From Lasioglossum baleicum (lineage: Eukaryota > Arthropoda > Insecta > Hymenoptera > Halictidae): DNA of 64,000 nucleotides. Location: contig NW_027469083.1 of the NCBI RefSeq assembly GCF_051020765.1, positions 2,170,001 to 2,234,000 of the forward strand, written 5' to 3'. The translations under genes and the position numbers were made by a program. The notes below the pieces were generated by a model. It was not told the origin of the DNA. It saw only the letters and a program-made list of their open reading frames with translations, and did not search any database. This document shows, in pieces, positions 52,247 to 63,428 of the stretch (the stretch's first letter is position 1; the number at the start of each line of letters is the position of its first letter).

Positions 52247-52555
52247 ATGATTTATTTAAACATATTTCAACGAATTGCAGCAATGTATTACGTCATTTGT
52301 AATGAAAGATTATTTGATGTTATAGGATCGGATTTTTCCAAGATCCCTGTTTCTGATCACAGACACTCTGTTAAACTGAAGCACTTCAATTTAACATGCA
52401 CTATTTTTATATTGGATGATTGCATAAGCTCATACTCAATTTACCTCGTGAACTTGTCTGAAACTAAACGTGCAACTTCTACGGAAAAGGAAATCACAGG
52501 TTGTAAAATGTTCGGAGACAATTATAGAAAACAGAGTTACAGACTATATAATTGA
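52247..52555 (+). CDS. Unidentified 102-residue open frame, unit 18 only
   Basis: The only unit where the plus-strand frame is fully open. It begins at ATG 52247; the frame stays open upstream to a TAG just before 52199, so the start is uncertain. The product is mixed in charge, with several Cys and aromatic residues and no domain, signal peptide or membrane segment that I recognise. Compared with other units it has TAT rather than TAG at codon 14 and one base fewer near 52410, which joins the two halves in frame. AATAAA follows the TGA closely. It may be the ancestral state of a decayed gene or a chance restoration; no homologue is known to me. Confidence 0.35.
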   Translation: MIYLNIFQRIAAMYYVICNERLFDVIGSDFSKIPVSDHRHSVKLKHFNLTCTIFILDDCISSYSIYLVNLSETKRATSTEKEITGCKMFGDNYRKQSYRLYN

Positions 52556-52971
52556 TTAATAAAACTGTTATTTATCCCAAATAGGGTACGAACTTTTGCA
52601 ATCACACTACTAATACATTACGTTTAGTAATACATTATTGGCTAACGATTGATGGCTGTTAAAGGATCTAGTAAAGAATCATGGGTCATGGACTTTAGAA
52701 AATGACGAAAATATATTATATCTTAAATATAAACATATTATTAATATATTCAACGAAAAATATCCTGCATCGCTTATGGGAAGCAGTAGTTAGATTTTTA
52801 AAAAAATACTGTCCACACTTGGACATCAGTCAATTATACATATAGGGGAAAATTATAACAAGATTTTCTTGTGGTCAAACAATGGATTATATGTACTTAC
52901 TTAGACTACATTATCCTAACAACTAGTCAATTCACTCATAAGAGCACGTCAAGATAAAATTGACTAACATC

Positions 52972-53406
52972 TTACATTCTAATACATCTACTACGCCTCG
53001 AAGTTATTGAACCCACGCTCGCCACACTCTGCACTGGATTTCGAGGAATTTTTCGAAGCACTCCAGTTTTGGTTCTGACGAAAGGAACAACTCTTCTCAC
53101 CTGTGCAGGAATTATTAGATCCCTCTGTACAATCGTTCTCGGCTCATCCACAGCTTCCCCTAGAAAACGTTCATTCATTATCCGCATTGCACGTTGCTTA
53201 TCATGCCTAGCGGTTTGTCTTAGGATCTTGTCTGCCCTACAGACATTTAACCATTTCCGTGACACTTGAGCAGCTCAAAGCAGAGACTTAGGCTCCAACT
53301 TGCGTAGAATCAGCTGGGATATCTCCGGCGGGAGTTCAGAAATGAAATCCAACTTGGCAGGTTCCAGTAGTCCTAGCGCACGGAGGAAAGACCTGAAGAA
53401 CTCCAT
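52972..53406 (-). pseudogene. F-box gene copy 18, broken
   Basis: Shares the Cys44 stop and the +1 A frameshift with copy 17, but has Arg67-His68-Asp69, so it is a recombinant of that copy and the reference class. ATG at 53406. Only a 43-residue N-terminal peptide would be made. Confidence 0.85.
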
Positions 53407-55087
53407 GTTGCCGCTGCAGCGTCAGGAACTCGAATGATCTACTGTTCCAAATTTTGGGTTTATATACCCTTGGTTACGGTTGATCCCCTGTTCCGGTTCG
53501 GTGACCCGACCAATCAGGATCGAGCTCGAATGAATTTATGTTTGTCATTGTTATGTTAACTTGCTGTTGAGTGCACGCATCAGGAAATAAATTGTTGAAT
53601 TTGTTTGCCGTATATCAAACTCTAGGGAAATGTTTCTGTTTGGAATACCTTATGAAAATGTTTCATTTTGGAATACGCCATGAAATATGTAGATAACATA
53701 AATTTACATCTTAAGATGTTTTCTTTCAATGACATAGGGAGTGGTATAGGTATGATGTTTAACCTACCGTCGGGCGCAGCGGTGCTAGGAGATACATCAA
53801 TCACTATTTTGTGCAGTGTGATACATCCTTAAGCGGCGCAAACCCCTAGCTACTAGTAGCTTAATGTAAATGCTGTAATGTTGATTAGTTTTACATTTCA
53901 GAGACTCATTGTCTTAACCCTCATACGCTCCTCAAGAATATTTTCCTCAATCCGCGAATGGTTCTTAAGTCGGTCCGGATTGAGATCAGCTTGAGCCCAA
54001 CGCTAGATATCTAAAAACCGCGCGGAAATTGCGTAACAGCAACGGAGGAAATTAAGGGGCCGCCACACCGGTTAGGGAAACTAAATTCCTCAATTTCGAA
54101 CAAATTTCGGATCTTATGGTTAGGACAGAGACGGAACGAAGCTAGCAGCCACTAGTGCGATAAAGATGGTACATTAGATAGAAGTCCAGACTTTGTAAAC
54201 TCAAACGTCGAAAAAGCTTTTTTTTTATATTGATGTTCCCTGAAACCCCCCCCCCCCGCGGAGAGGGGAAATTAGTTTAGATTGCCCCGAGGCCGACAAA
54301 ACCCCCCGACCCGCTAGGTCATACCGGGAGTTTTGAGGGAATCAGAGTCAATCACAGTTCTGAACTAAAAAGAGAGGAAATTCTGGTGGAGGACAGGCGC
54401 AAAGTTTAGTATTTTGTTCCTACCACCCCTGAGTAGGGTGTCATTTGAAAGAGCTCGGGAAGAGGTATTGAGCCTCATAGGCTAGGAGCGCCTCCGAGGT
54501 CATCCGAAGGGCGTATAGCGTTTCTCGTAAATTAGAAAACTTCTGTATGTATTTGGAGTCGCGAGGGCATTAGGATCTCTATCCCGAGGTCAGAGTGGAG
54601 GTGCCTTTGACTTTGAAAATTCTGACAAAGCCAAAGGTCTTGGAAACCTTTTTCAGATTTTGAAGGTCAAGGTCAAGGTCAAAGGTGCAGGCGGGATCAG
54701 GAACCTCCCCCGAAGGTCGCCATATAAATTTGCGGTGTCGAGCGACAAAAAATAGTGAAAAATGGCATAGAATAGGTTAATTTAGCAATTAAGGATTTAG
54801 ATTTTAGGCTGCGTGCGGATAGGAATAGTGTTAAACGGTTAGATTTAAGAGTGCGGTTTCAATGTTTCATGTAGTTTGGATTGACCTCTGTAAGGAAAAA
54901 ATAAAATCCAGGTTAGGTTAATTTTTATTAAAATTGATTATAAAAAAAAGGGACCACAATTACGATTATGAAATTTCGCGCGCGCCAAAAAACTGTGTTT
55001 ATGGAACCTTTAAATGGACACAAAATAAATGACCACCGCCGATTATGAATACGAAATTTTGAAAAAAAAATTTTTCTGTAAATGATA

Positions 55088-55091
55088 CGCG
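55088..55091. repeat. Target site duplication, left
   Basis: CGCG, matching 56159-56162 on the other side of the LTR. Uninserted units have one copy. Confidence 0.8.
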
Positions 55092-55289
55092 TGTTACGGA
55101 TGACGAACAGGTGTTCAATATCATCTCTGGCAGGAACCGTCCTAGATAAACGAACAGAGTTTTTCCCTAGATAAATCTACATAATTGTTTAGGTTAGTTT
55201 AGGGTCCAAACGTACGCACGACCAACTGGTCGTTGACAAAATACGAATGTTCACTTGAAGGGTACTGACAAGTACCACCCGTCATTGCA

Positions 55290-55304
55290 GGGCTATATAA
55301 GCCC
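55290..55304 (+). promoter_or_regulatory. TATA box of the LTR promoter
   Basis: GGGCTATATAAGCCC: a TATATAA core inside a short palindrome (GGGCT/AGCCC), about 200 bp into the LTR. A U3 promoter is expected here for a plus-strand element. No clear initiator was found about 30 bp downstream. Confidence 0.5.
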
Positions 55305-55772
55305 TTACATTTCTACTCTCGTGGGCTAGTACTGTCGTAATCACGAATAGTGTCGCGTCGTGCTGCATCTCGGAAGTCAACTACCAGTGAGATCGGACGT
55401 TCGTTCCTTTTGAATCAAAGTTTAACCGTACAGATTCCGCGAGTTCGGTCTAAAATCTGTTAGGCAGTGACAAGGTTGCTCCGAGTCCCCCGCATTGCCA
55501 GTGCGTCAACACCGTGCGTCTTAGCTTAGGTAATATCACCTTTCAATTTCTTTCCTATTCTAAATTCAGTTCATTCGCGACACAAATACACTTGTAGAAC
55601 GAAACTCTATAGTAAGAATATATTTGTCTTCTTTGATAATTAACTCAAATTCATTAAACCCATAATTATCGTCCAATATCCTAACCAAGTAATTGAACTT
55701 CCCCACATGATACAATCTTACCGCTCGGATTGTATCAATTAAATTATACTAGTTACGAGGCTTACTAATTAT

Positions 55773-56070
55773 CCTAGCAATTCCCTGATTAACCATCAGG
55801 TTCTTTCGCGACATTCCAATTGTCCGAACAGAGATTTATCCAACCTAGCGGCTCCCCAGTTTTGCATTGGGTTCGTCCGCATCCTAACAGCTCCCTGATT
55901 TCGCATCAGGTTCGTCTGTGCTATTATACAACATCCTAGCAGCTCCCCGGTTTTGCATCGGGTTCGTCTGCGTTTGACTCCATTCCTAGAGGCTCCCTGA
56001 CTTCGCGTCAGGTTCGTCCTCGCTGTCAGTAATCCTAGCGGCTCCCCAATTTTGCATTGGGTTCGTCCGC
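55773..56070 (+). repeat. Six dispersed hairpin repeats inside the LTR
   Basis: Six copies of a motif starting CCTA(G/A)C/A, most continuing with RGCTCC, a 17 nt hairpin, then GGTTCGTC. Hairpins lie at 55784-55800, 55855-55871, 55894-55910, 55946-55962, 55996-56012 and 56045-56061; spacing of repeat starts is 71, 39, 52, 50 and 49 bp. Each has a 5 bp stem and 7 nt loop, most extendable to 6 bp with a TTYGC loop. Stems differ in sequence (CCCAA/TTGGG, CCTGA/TCAGG, CCCGG/TCGGG) yet stay paired. The sixth pair is T-A or, in the fifth copy, C-G. Function unknown; if in the transcribed part of the LTR they would form RNA structure. Confidence 0.8.
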
Positions 56071-56158
56071 GTTCCTTAACTAACAAATTTATATCATATT
56101 CCTAGGGTAATAACCCTTCGCCGGCCACTCGTGCTACTCGCGGCCCTGGCTCGTAACA

Positions 56159-56162
56159 CGCG
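56159..56162. repeat. Target site duplication, right
   Basis: CGCG, the partner of 55088-55091; the unit sequence resumes directly with TTACAC. Confidence 0.8.
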
Positions 56163-57048
56163 TTACACTTGTGTTATATGATTACGAAATATTGCAAAAA
56201 ATCGATTGTCACGATAAAATTTTGGTAACAAAGGCGATCTAGATTGGGCGCCGAAAAAAGAAGGTTCGAGAAGAAGTATCAAATGCTCTCATGATTTATT
56301 TAAACATATTTCAACGAATTGCAGCAATGTAGTACGTCATTTGTAATGAAAGATTGTTTGATGTTATAGGATCGGATTTTTCCAAGATCCCTGTTTCTGA
56401 TCACAGACACTCTGTTAAACTGAAGCACTTCAATTTAACATGCACTATTTCATATATTGGATGATTGCAAAAGCTCATACTCAATTTACCCCGTGAACTT
56501 GTCTGAAACTAAACGTGCAACTCCTACGGATAAGGAAATCACAGGTTGTAAAATGTTCGGAGACAATGATAGAAAACAGAGTTACAGACTATATAATTGA
56601 TTAATAAAACTGTTATTTATCCCAAATAGGGTACGAACTTTTGCAAACACATTACTAATACATTACGTTTAGTAATACATTATTGGCTAACGATTGAAGG
56701 CTGTTAAAGGATCTAGTAAAGAATCATTGGTCATGGACTTTAGAAAATGACGAAAATATATTATATCTTAAATATAAACATATTATTAATATATTCAACG
56801 AAAAATATCCTGCATCGCTTATGGGAAGCAGTAGTTAGATTTTTAAAAAAATACTGTCCACACTTGGACATCAGTCAATTACACATATAGGGGAAAATTA
56901 TAACAATATTTTCTTGTGGTCAAACAATGGATTATATGTACTTACTTAGACTACATTATCCTAACAACTAGTCAATTCACTCATAAGAGCACGTCAAGAT
57001 AAAATTGACTAACATCTTACATTCTAATACATCTACTACACCTCGAAG

Positions 57049-57450
57049 TTATTGAACCCACGCTCGCCACACTCTGCACTGGATTTCGAGGAATTTTTCG
57101 AACCACTCCAGTTTTGGTTCTGACGAAGGAACAACTCTTCTCACCTGTGCAGGAATTATTAGATCCCTCTGTACAGTCGTTCTCGGCTCATCCACAGCTT
57201 CCCCTAGAAAACGTTCATTCATTATCCGCATTGCACGTTGCTTATCATGCCTAGCGGTTTGTCTTAGGATCTTGTCTGCCCTACAGACATTTAACCATTT
57301 CCGTGACACTTGAGCAGCGCAAAGCAGAGACTTAGGCTCCAACTTGCGTAGAATCAGCTGGGATTTCTCCGGCGGGAGTTCAGAAATGAAATCCAACTTG
57401 GCAGGTTCCAGTAGTCCTAGCGCACGGAGGAAAGACCTGAAGAACTCCAT
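57049..57450 (-). CDS. Short F-box protein, copy 19 (I29K)
   Basis: Intact, reference class, with Ile29Lys in the LPPEI motif of the F-box. A charged residue there could disturb the Skp1-binding helix. Its 3' spacer contains the solo LTR, about 890 bp beyond the stop codon. Confidence 0.83.
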   Translation of the reverse strand: MEFFRSFLRALGLLEPAKLDFISELPPEKSQLILRKLEPKSLLCAAQVSRKWLNVCRADKILRQTARHDKQRAMRIMNERFLGEAVDEPRTTVQRDLIIPAQVRRVVPSSEPKLEWFEKFLEIQCRVWRAWVQ

Positions 57451-60018
57451 GTTGCCGCTGCAGCGTCAGGATCTCGAATGATCTACTGTTCCAAATTTTG
57501 GGTTTATATACCCTTGGTTACGGTTGATCCCCTGTTCCGGTTCGGTGACCCGACCAATCAGGATCGAGCTCGGATGAATTTATGTTTGTCATTGTTATGT
57601 TAACTTGCTGTTGAGTGCACGCATCAGGAAATAAATTGTTGAATTTGTTTGCCGTATAGCAAACTCTGGGGAAATGTTTCTGTTTGGAATACCTTATGAA
57701 AATGTTTCATTTTGGAATACGCCATGAAATATGTAGATAACATAAATTTACATCTTAAGATGTTTTCTTTCAATGACATAGGGAGTGGTATAGGTATGAT
57801 GTTTAACCTACCGTCGGGCGCAGCGGTTCTAGGAGATACATCAATCACTATTTTGTGCAGTGTGATACATCCTTAAGCGGCGGAAACCCCTAGCTACTAG
57901 TAGCTGAACGTAAATGCTGTAATGTTGATTAGTTTTACATTTCAGAGACTCATTGTCTTAACCCTCATACGCTCCTCAAGAATATTTTCCTCAATCCGCG
58001 AGTGGTTCGTAAGTCGGTCCGGATTGAGATCAGCTTGAGCCCAACGCTAGATTTCTAAAAACCGCGCGGAAATTGCGTAACGGCAACGGAGGAAATTAAG
58101 GGGCCGCCACACCGGTTAGGGAAACTAAATTCCTCAATTTCGAACAAATTTCGGATCTTATGGTTAGGACAGAGGCGGAACGAAGCTAGCAGCCACTAGT
58201 GCGATAAAGATGGTACATTAGATAGAAGTCCAGACTTTGTAAACTCAAACGTCGAAAAAAGCTTCTTTTCTATATTGATGTTCCCTGACACCCCCCCGCG
58301 GAGAGGGGAAATTAGTTTAGATTGCCCCGAGGCCGACAAAACCCCCCGACCCGCTAGGTCATACCGGGAGTTTTGAGGGAATCAGAGTCAATCACAGTTC
58401 TGAACTAAAAAGAGAGGAAATTCTGGTGGAGGACAGGCGCAAAGTTTAGTATTTTGTTCCTACCACCCCTGAGTAGGGTGTCATTTGAAAGAGCTCGGGA
58501 AGAGGTATTGAGCCTCATAGGCTAGGAGCGCCTCCGAGGTCATCCGAAGGGCGTATAGCGTTGTTCGTAAATTAGAAAAGTTCTGTATGTATTTGGAGTC
58601 GCGAGGGGCATTAGTATCTCTATCCCGAGGTCACAGTGGAGGTGCCTTTGACTTTGAAAATTCTGACAAAGCCAAAGGTCTTGGAAACCTTTTTCAGATT
58701 TTCAAGGTCAAGGTCAAAGTCAAAGGTGCAGGCGGGATCAGGAACCTCCCCCGAAGGTCGCCATATAAATTTGCGGTGTCGAGCGACAAAAAGTAGTGAA
58801 AAATGGCATAGAATAGGTTAATTTAGCAATTAAGGATTTAGATTTTAGGCTGCGTGCGGATAGGAATAGTGTTAAACGGTTAGATTTAAGAGTGCGGTTT
58901 CAATGTTTCATATAGTTTGGATTGACATCTGTAAGGAAAAAATAAAATCCAGGTTAGGTTAATTTTTATTAAAATTGATTATAAAAAAAAGGGACCACAA
59001 TTACGATTATGAAATTTCGCGCGCGCCAAAAAACTGTGTTTATGGAACCTTTAAATGGACACAAAATAAATGACCCCCGCCGATTATGAATACGAAATTT
59101 CGAAAAAAAATTTTTTCTGTAAATGATACGCGTTACACTTGTGTTATATGATTACGAAATATTGCAAAAAATCGATTGTCACGATAAAATTTTGGTAACA
59201 AAGGCGATCTAGATTGGGCGCCGAAAAAAGAAGGTTCGAGAAGAAGTATCAAAAGCTCTCATGATTTATTTAAACATATTTCAACGAATTGCAGCAATGT
59301 ATTACGTCATTTGTAATGAAAGATTATTTGATGTTATAGGAACGGATTTTTCCAAGATCCCTTATTCTGATCACAGACACTCTGTTAAACTGGAGCACTT
59401 CAATTTAACATGCACTATTTCATATATTGGATGATTGCAAAAGCTCATACTCAATTTACCTCGTGAACTTGTCTGAAACTAAACGTGCAACTTCTACGGA
59501 AAAGGAAATCACAGGTTGTAAAATGTTCGGAGACAATGATAGAAAACAGAGTTACAGACTATATAATTGATTAATAAAACTGTTATTTATCCCAAATAGG
59601 GTACGAACTTTTGCAATCACACTTCTAATACATTACGATTAGTAATACATTATTGGCTAACGATTGAAGGCTGTTAAAGGATCTAGTAAAGAATCATTGG
59701 TCATGGACTTTAGAAAATGACGAAAATATATTATATCTTAAATATAAACATATTATTAATATATTCAACGAAAAATATCCTGCATCGCTTATGGGAAGCA
59801 GTAGTTAGATTTTTAAAAAAATACTGTCCACACTTGGACATCAGTCAATTATACATATAGGGGAAAATTATAACAAGATTTTCTTGTGGTCAAACAATGG
59901 ATTATATGTACTTACTCAGACTACATTATCCTAACAACTAGTCAATTCACTCATAAGAGCACGTCAAGATAAAATTGACTAACATCTTACATTCTAATAC
60001 ATCTACTACGCCTCGAAG

Positions 60019-60420
60019 TTATTGAACCCACGCTCGCCACACTCTGCACTGGATTTCGAGGAATTTTTCGAACCACTCCAGTTTTGGTTCTGACGAAGGA
60101 ACAACTCTTCTCACCTGTGCAGGAATTATTAGATCCCTCTGTACAGTCGTTCTCGGCTCATCCACAGCTTCCCCTAGAAAACGTTCATTCATTATCCGCA
60201 TTGCACGTTGCTTATCATGCCTAGCGGTTTGTCTTAGGATCTTGTCTGCCCTACAGACATTTAACCATTTCCGTGACACTTGAGCAGCGCAAAGCAGAGA
60301 CTTAGGCTCCAACTTGTGTAGAATCAGCTGGGATATCTCCGGCGGGAGTTCAGAAATGAAATCCAACTTGGCAGGTTCCAGTAGTCCTAGCGCACGGAGG
60401 ATAGACCTGAAGAACTCCAT
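60019..60420 (-). CDS. Short F-box protein, copy 20 (F7I, R35H)
   Basis: Intact reference-class protein with Phe7Ile before the F-box and Arg35His within it. Standard promoter. Confidence 0.84.
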   Translation of the reverse strand: MEFFRSILRALGLLEPAKLDFISELPPEISQLILHKLEPKSLLCAAQVSRKWLNVCRADKILRQTARHDKQRAMRIMNERFLGEAVDEPRTTVQRDLIIPAQVRRVVPSSEPKLEWFEKFLEIQCRVWRAWVQ

Positions 60421-62984
60421 GTTGCCGCTGCAGCGTCAGGATCTCGAATGATCTACTGTTCCAAATTTTGGGTTTATATACCCTTGGTTACGGTTGATCG
60501 CCTGTTCCGGTTCGGTGACCCGACCAATCAGGATCGAGCTCGGATGAATTTATGTTTGTCATTGTTATGTTAACTTGCTGTTGAGTGCACGCATCAGGAA
60601 ATATATTGTTGAATTTGTTTGCCGTATATCAAACTCTGGGGAAATGTTTCTGTTTGGAATACCTTATGAAAATGTTTCATTTTGGAATACGCCATGAAAT
60701 ATGTAGATAACATAAATTTACATCTTAAGATGTTTTCTTTCAATGACATAGGGAGTGGTATAGGTATGACGTTTAACCTACCGTCGGGCGCAGCGGTTCT
60801 AGGAGATACATCAATCACTATTTTGTGCAGTGTGATACATCCTTAAGCGGCGGAAACCCCTAGCTACTAGTAGCTGAATGTAAATGCTGTAATGTTGATT
60901 AGTTTTACATTTCAGAGACTCATTGTCTTAACCCTCATACGCTCCTCAAGAATATTTTCCTCAATCCGCGAGTGGTTCGTAAGTCGGTCCGGATTGAGAT
61001 CAGCTTGAGCCCAATGCTAGATTTCTAAAAACCGCGCGGAAATTGCGTAACGGCAACGGAGGAAATTAAGGGGCCGCCACACCGGTTAGGGAAACTAAAT
61101 TCCTCAATTTCGAACAAATTTCGGATCTTATGGTTAGGACAGAGACGGAACGAAGCTGCAGCCACTAGTGCGATAAAGATGGTACATTAGATAGAAGTCC
61201 AGACTTTGTAAACTCAAACGTCGAAAAAAGCTTCTTTTCTATATTGATGTTCCCTGACACCCCCCCGCGGAGAGGGGAAATTAGTTTAGATTGCCCCGAG
61301 GCCGACAAAACCCCCCGACCCGCTAGGTCATACCGGGAGTTTTGAGGGAATCAGAGTCAATCACAGTTCTGAACTAAAAAGAGAGGAAATTCTGGTGGAG
61401 GACAGGCGCAAAGTTTAGTATTTTGTTCCTACCACCCCTGAGTAGGGTGTCATTTGAAAGAGCTCGGGAAGAGGTATTGAGCCTCATAGGCTAGGAGCGC
61501 CTCCGAGGTCATCCGAAGGGCGTATAGCGTTTCTCGTAAATTAGAAAAGTTCTGTATGTATTTGGAGTCGCGAGGGCATTAGTATCTCTATCCCGAGGTC
61601 ACAGTGGAGGTGCCTTTGACTTTGAAAATTCTGACAAAGCCAAAGGTCTTGGAAACCTTTTTCAGATTTTGAAGGTCAAGGTCAAGGTCAAAGGTGCAGG
61701 CGGGATCAGGAACCTCCCCCGAAGGTCGCCATATAAATTTGCGGTGTCGAGCGACAAAAAGTAGTGAAAAATGGCATAGAACAGGTTAATTTAGCAATTA
61801 AGGATTTAGATTTTAGGCTGCGTGCGGATAGGAATAGTGTTAAACGGTTAGATTTAAAAGTGCGGTTTCAATGTTTCATATAGTTTGGATTGACATCTGT
61901 AAGGAAAAAATAAAATCCAGGTTAGGTTAATTTTTATTAAAATTGATTATAAAAAAAGGGACCACAATTACGATTATGAAATTTCGTGCGCGCCAAAGAA
62001 CTGTGTTTACGGAACCTTTAAATGGACACAAAATAAATGACCCCCGCCGATTATGAATACGAAATTTCGAAAAAAAAATTTTCTGTAAAGGATACGCGTT
62101 ACACTGGTGTTATATGATTACGAAATATTGCAAAAAATCGATTGTCACGATAAAATTGTGGTAACAAAGGCGATCTAGATTGGGCGCCGAAAAAAGAAGG
62201 TTCGAGAAGAAGTATCAAAAGCTCTCATGATTTATTTAAACATATTTCAACGAATTGCAGCAATGTATTACGTCATTTGTAATGAAAGATTATTTGATGT
62301 TATAGCATCGGATTTTTCCAAGATCCCTGTTTCTGATCACAGACACTCTGTTAAACTGAAGCACTTCAATTTAACATGCACTATTTCATATATTGGATGA
62401 TTGCAAAAGCTCATACTCAATTTACCTCGTGAACTTGTCTGAAACTAAACGTGCAACTTCTACGGAAAAGGAAATCACAGGTTGTAAAATGTTCGGAGAC
62501 AATGATAGAAAACAGAGTTACAGACTATATAATTGATTAATAAAACTGTTATTTATCCCAAATAGGGTACGAACTTTTGCAAACACATTACTAATACATT
62601 ACGTTTAGTAATACATTATTGGCTAACGATTGAAGGCTGTTAAAGGATCTAGTAAAGAATCATGGGTCATGGACTTTAGAAAATGACGAAAATATATTAT
62701 ATCTTAAATATAAACATATTATTAATATATTCAACGAAAAATATCCTGCATCGCTTATGGGAAGCAGTAGTTAGATTTTTAAAAAAATACTGTCCACACT
62801 TGGACATCAGTCAATTACACATATAGGGGAAAATTATAACAATATTTTCTTGTGGTCAAACAATGGATTATATGTACTTACTTAGACTACATTATCCTAA
62901 CAACTAGTCAATTCACTCATAAGAGCACGCCAAGATAAAATTGACTAACATCTTACATTCTAATACATCTACTACACCTCGAAG

Positions 62985-63387
62985 TTATTGAACCCACGCT
63001 CGCCACACTCTGCACTGGATTTCGAGGAATTTTTCGAACCACTCCAGTTTTGGTTCTGACGAAGGAACAACTCTTCTCACCTGTGCAGGAATTATTAGAT
63101 CCCTCTGTACAGTCGTTCTCGGCTCATCCACAGCTTCCCCTAGAAAACGTTCATTCATTATCCGCATTGCACGTTGCTTATCAATGCCTAGCGGTTTGTC
63201 TTAGGATCTTGTCTGCCCTACAGACATTTAACCATTTCCGTGACACTTGAGCAGCGCAAAGCAGAGACTTAGGCTCCAACTTGCGTAGAATCAGCTGGGA
63301 TATCTCCGGCGGGAGTTCAGAAATGAAATCCAACTTGGCAGGTTCCAGTAGTCCTAGCGCACGGAGGAAAGACCTGAAGAACTCCAT
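62985..63387 (-). pseudogene. F-box gene copy 21, frameshifted
   Basis: One extra A in CTTATCAATGCC (about 63180-63184) breaks the frame right after His68. The F-box itself (residues 19-66) survives in a truncated 68-residue product; the remaining 60 or so codons are preserved in another frame. Independent of the damage in copies 16-18. Confidence 0.8.
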
Positions 63388-63428
63388 GTTGCCGCTGCAG
63401 CGTCAGGATCTCGAATGATCTACTGTTC

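Larger units (their letters stand above)
55092..56158. mobile_element. Solo LTR of a retrotransposon
   Basis: A 1,067 bp insertion in the spacer of unit 19. It starts TGTTACG and ends CGTAACA, a perfect 7 bp terminal inverted repeat with canonical TG...CA ends, and is flanked by the 4 bp duplication CGCG (55088-55091 and 56159-56162). The uninterrupted site in other units reads ATACGCGTTACAC. There is no internal region, primer site or second LTR, so this is what remains after LTR-LTR recombination. The 4 bp duplication suits Ty3/gypsy-type or some BEL/Pao elements; the family is not identified. The TATA box suggests plus-strand orientation. No other unit carries it, so it arrived after this unit was formed. 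Confidence 0.85.

Noticed and set aside
55773..56070. CRISPR-like repeat spacing in the LTR
   Set aside because: Repeats are imperfect with uneven spacing (39-71 bp), sit inside a TG...CA LTR with target duplication, and the context is eukaryotic.
55796..56086. A 96-codon minus-strand frame in the LTR
   Set aside because: Its repetitive content comes from the hairpin repeats; no retroviral or other protein domain is visible.
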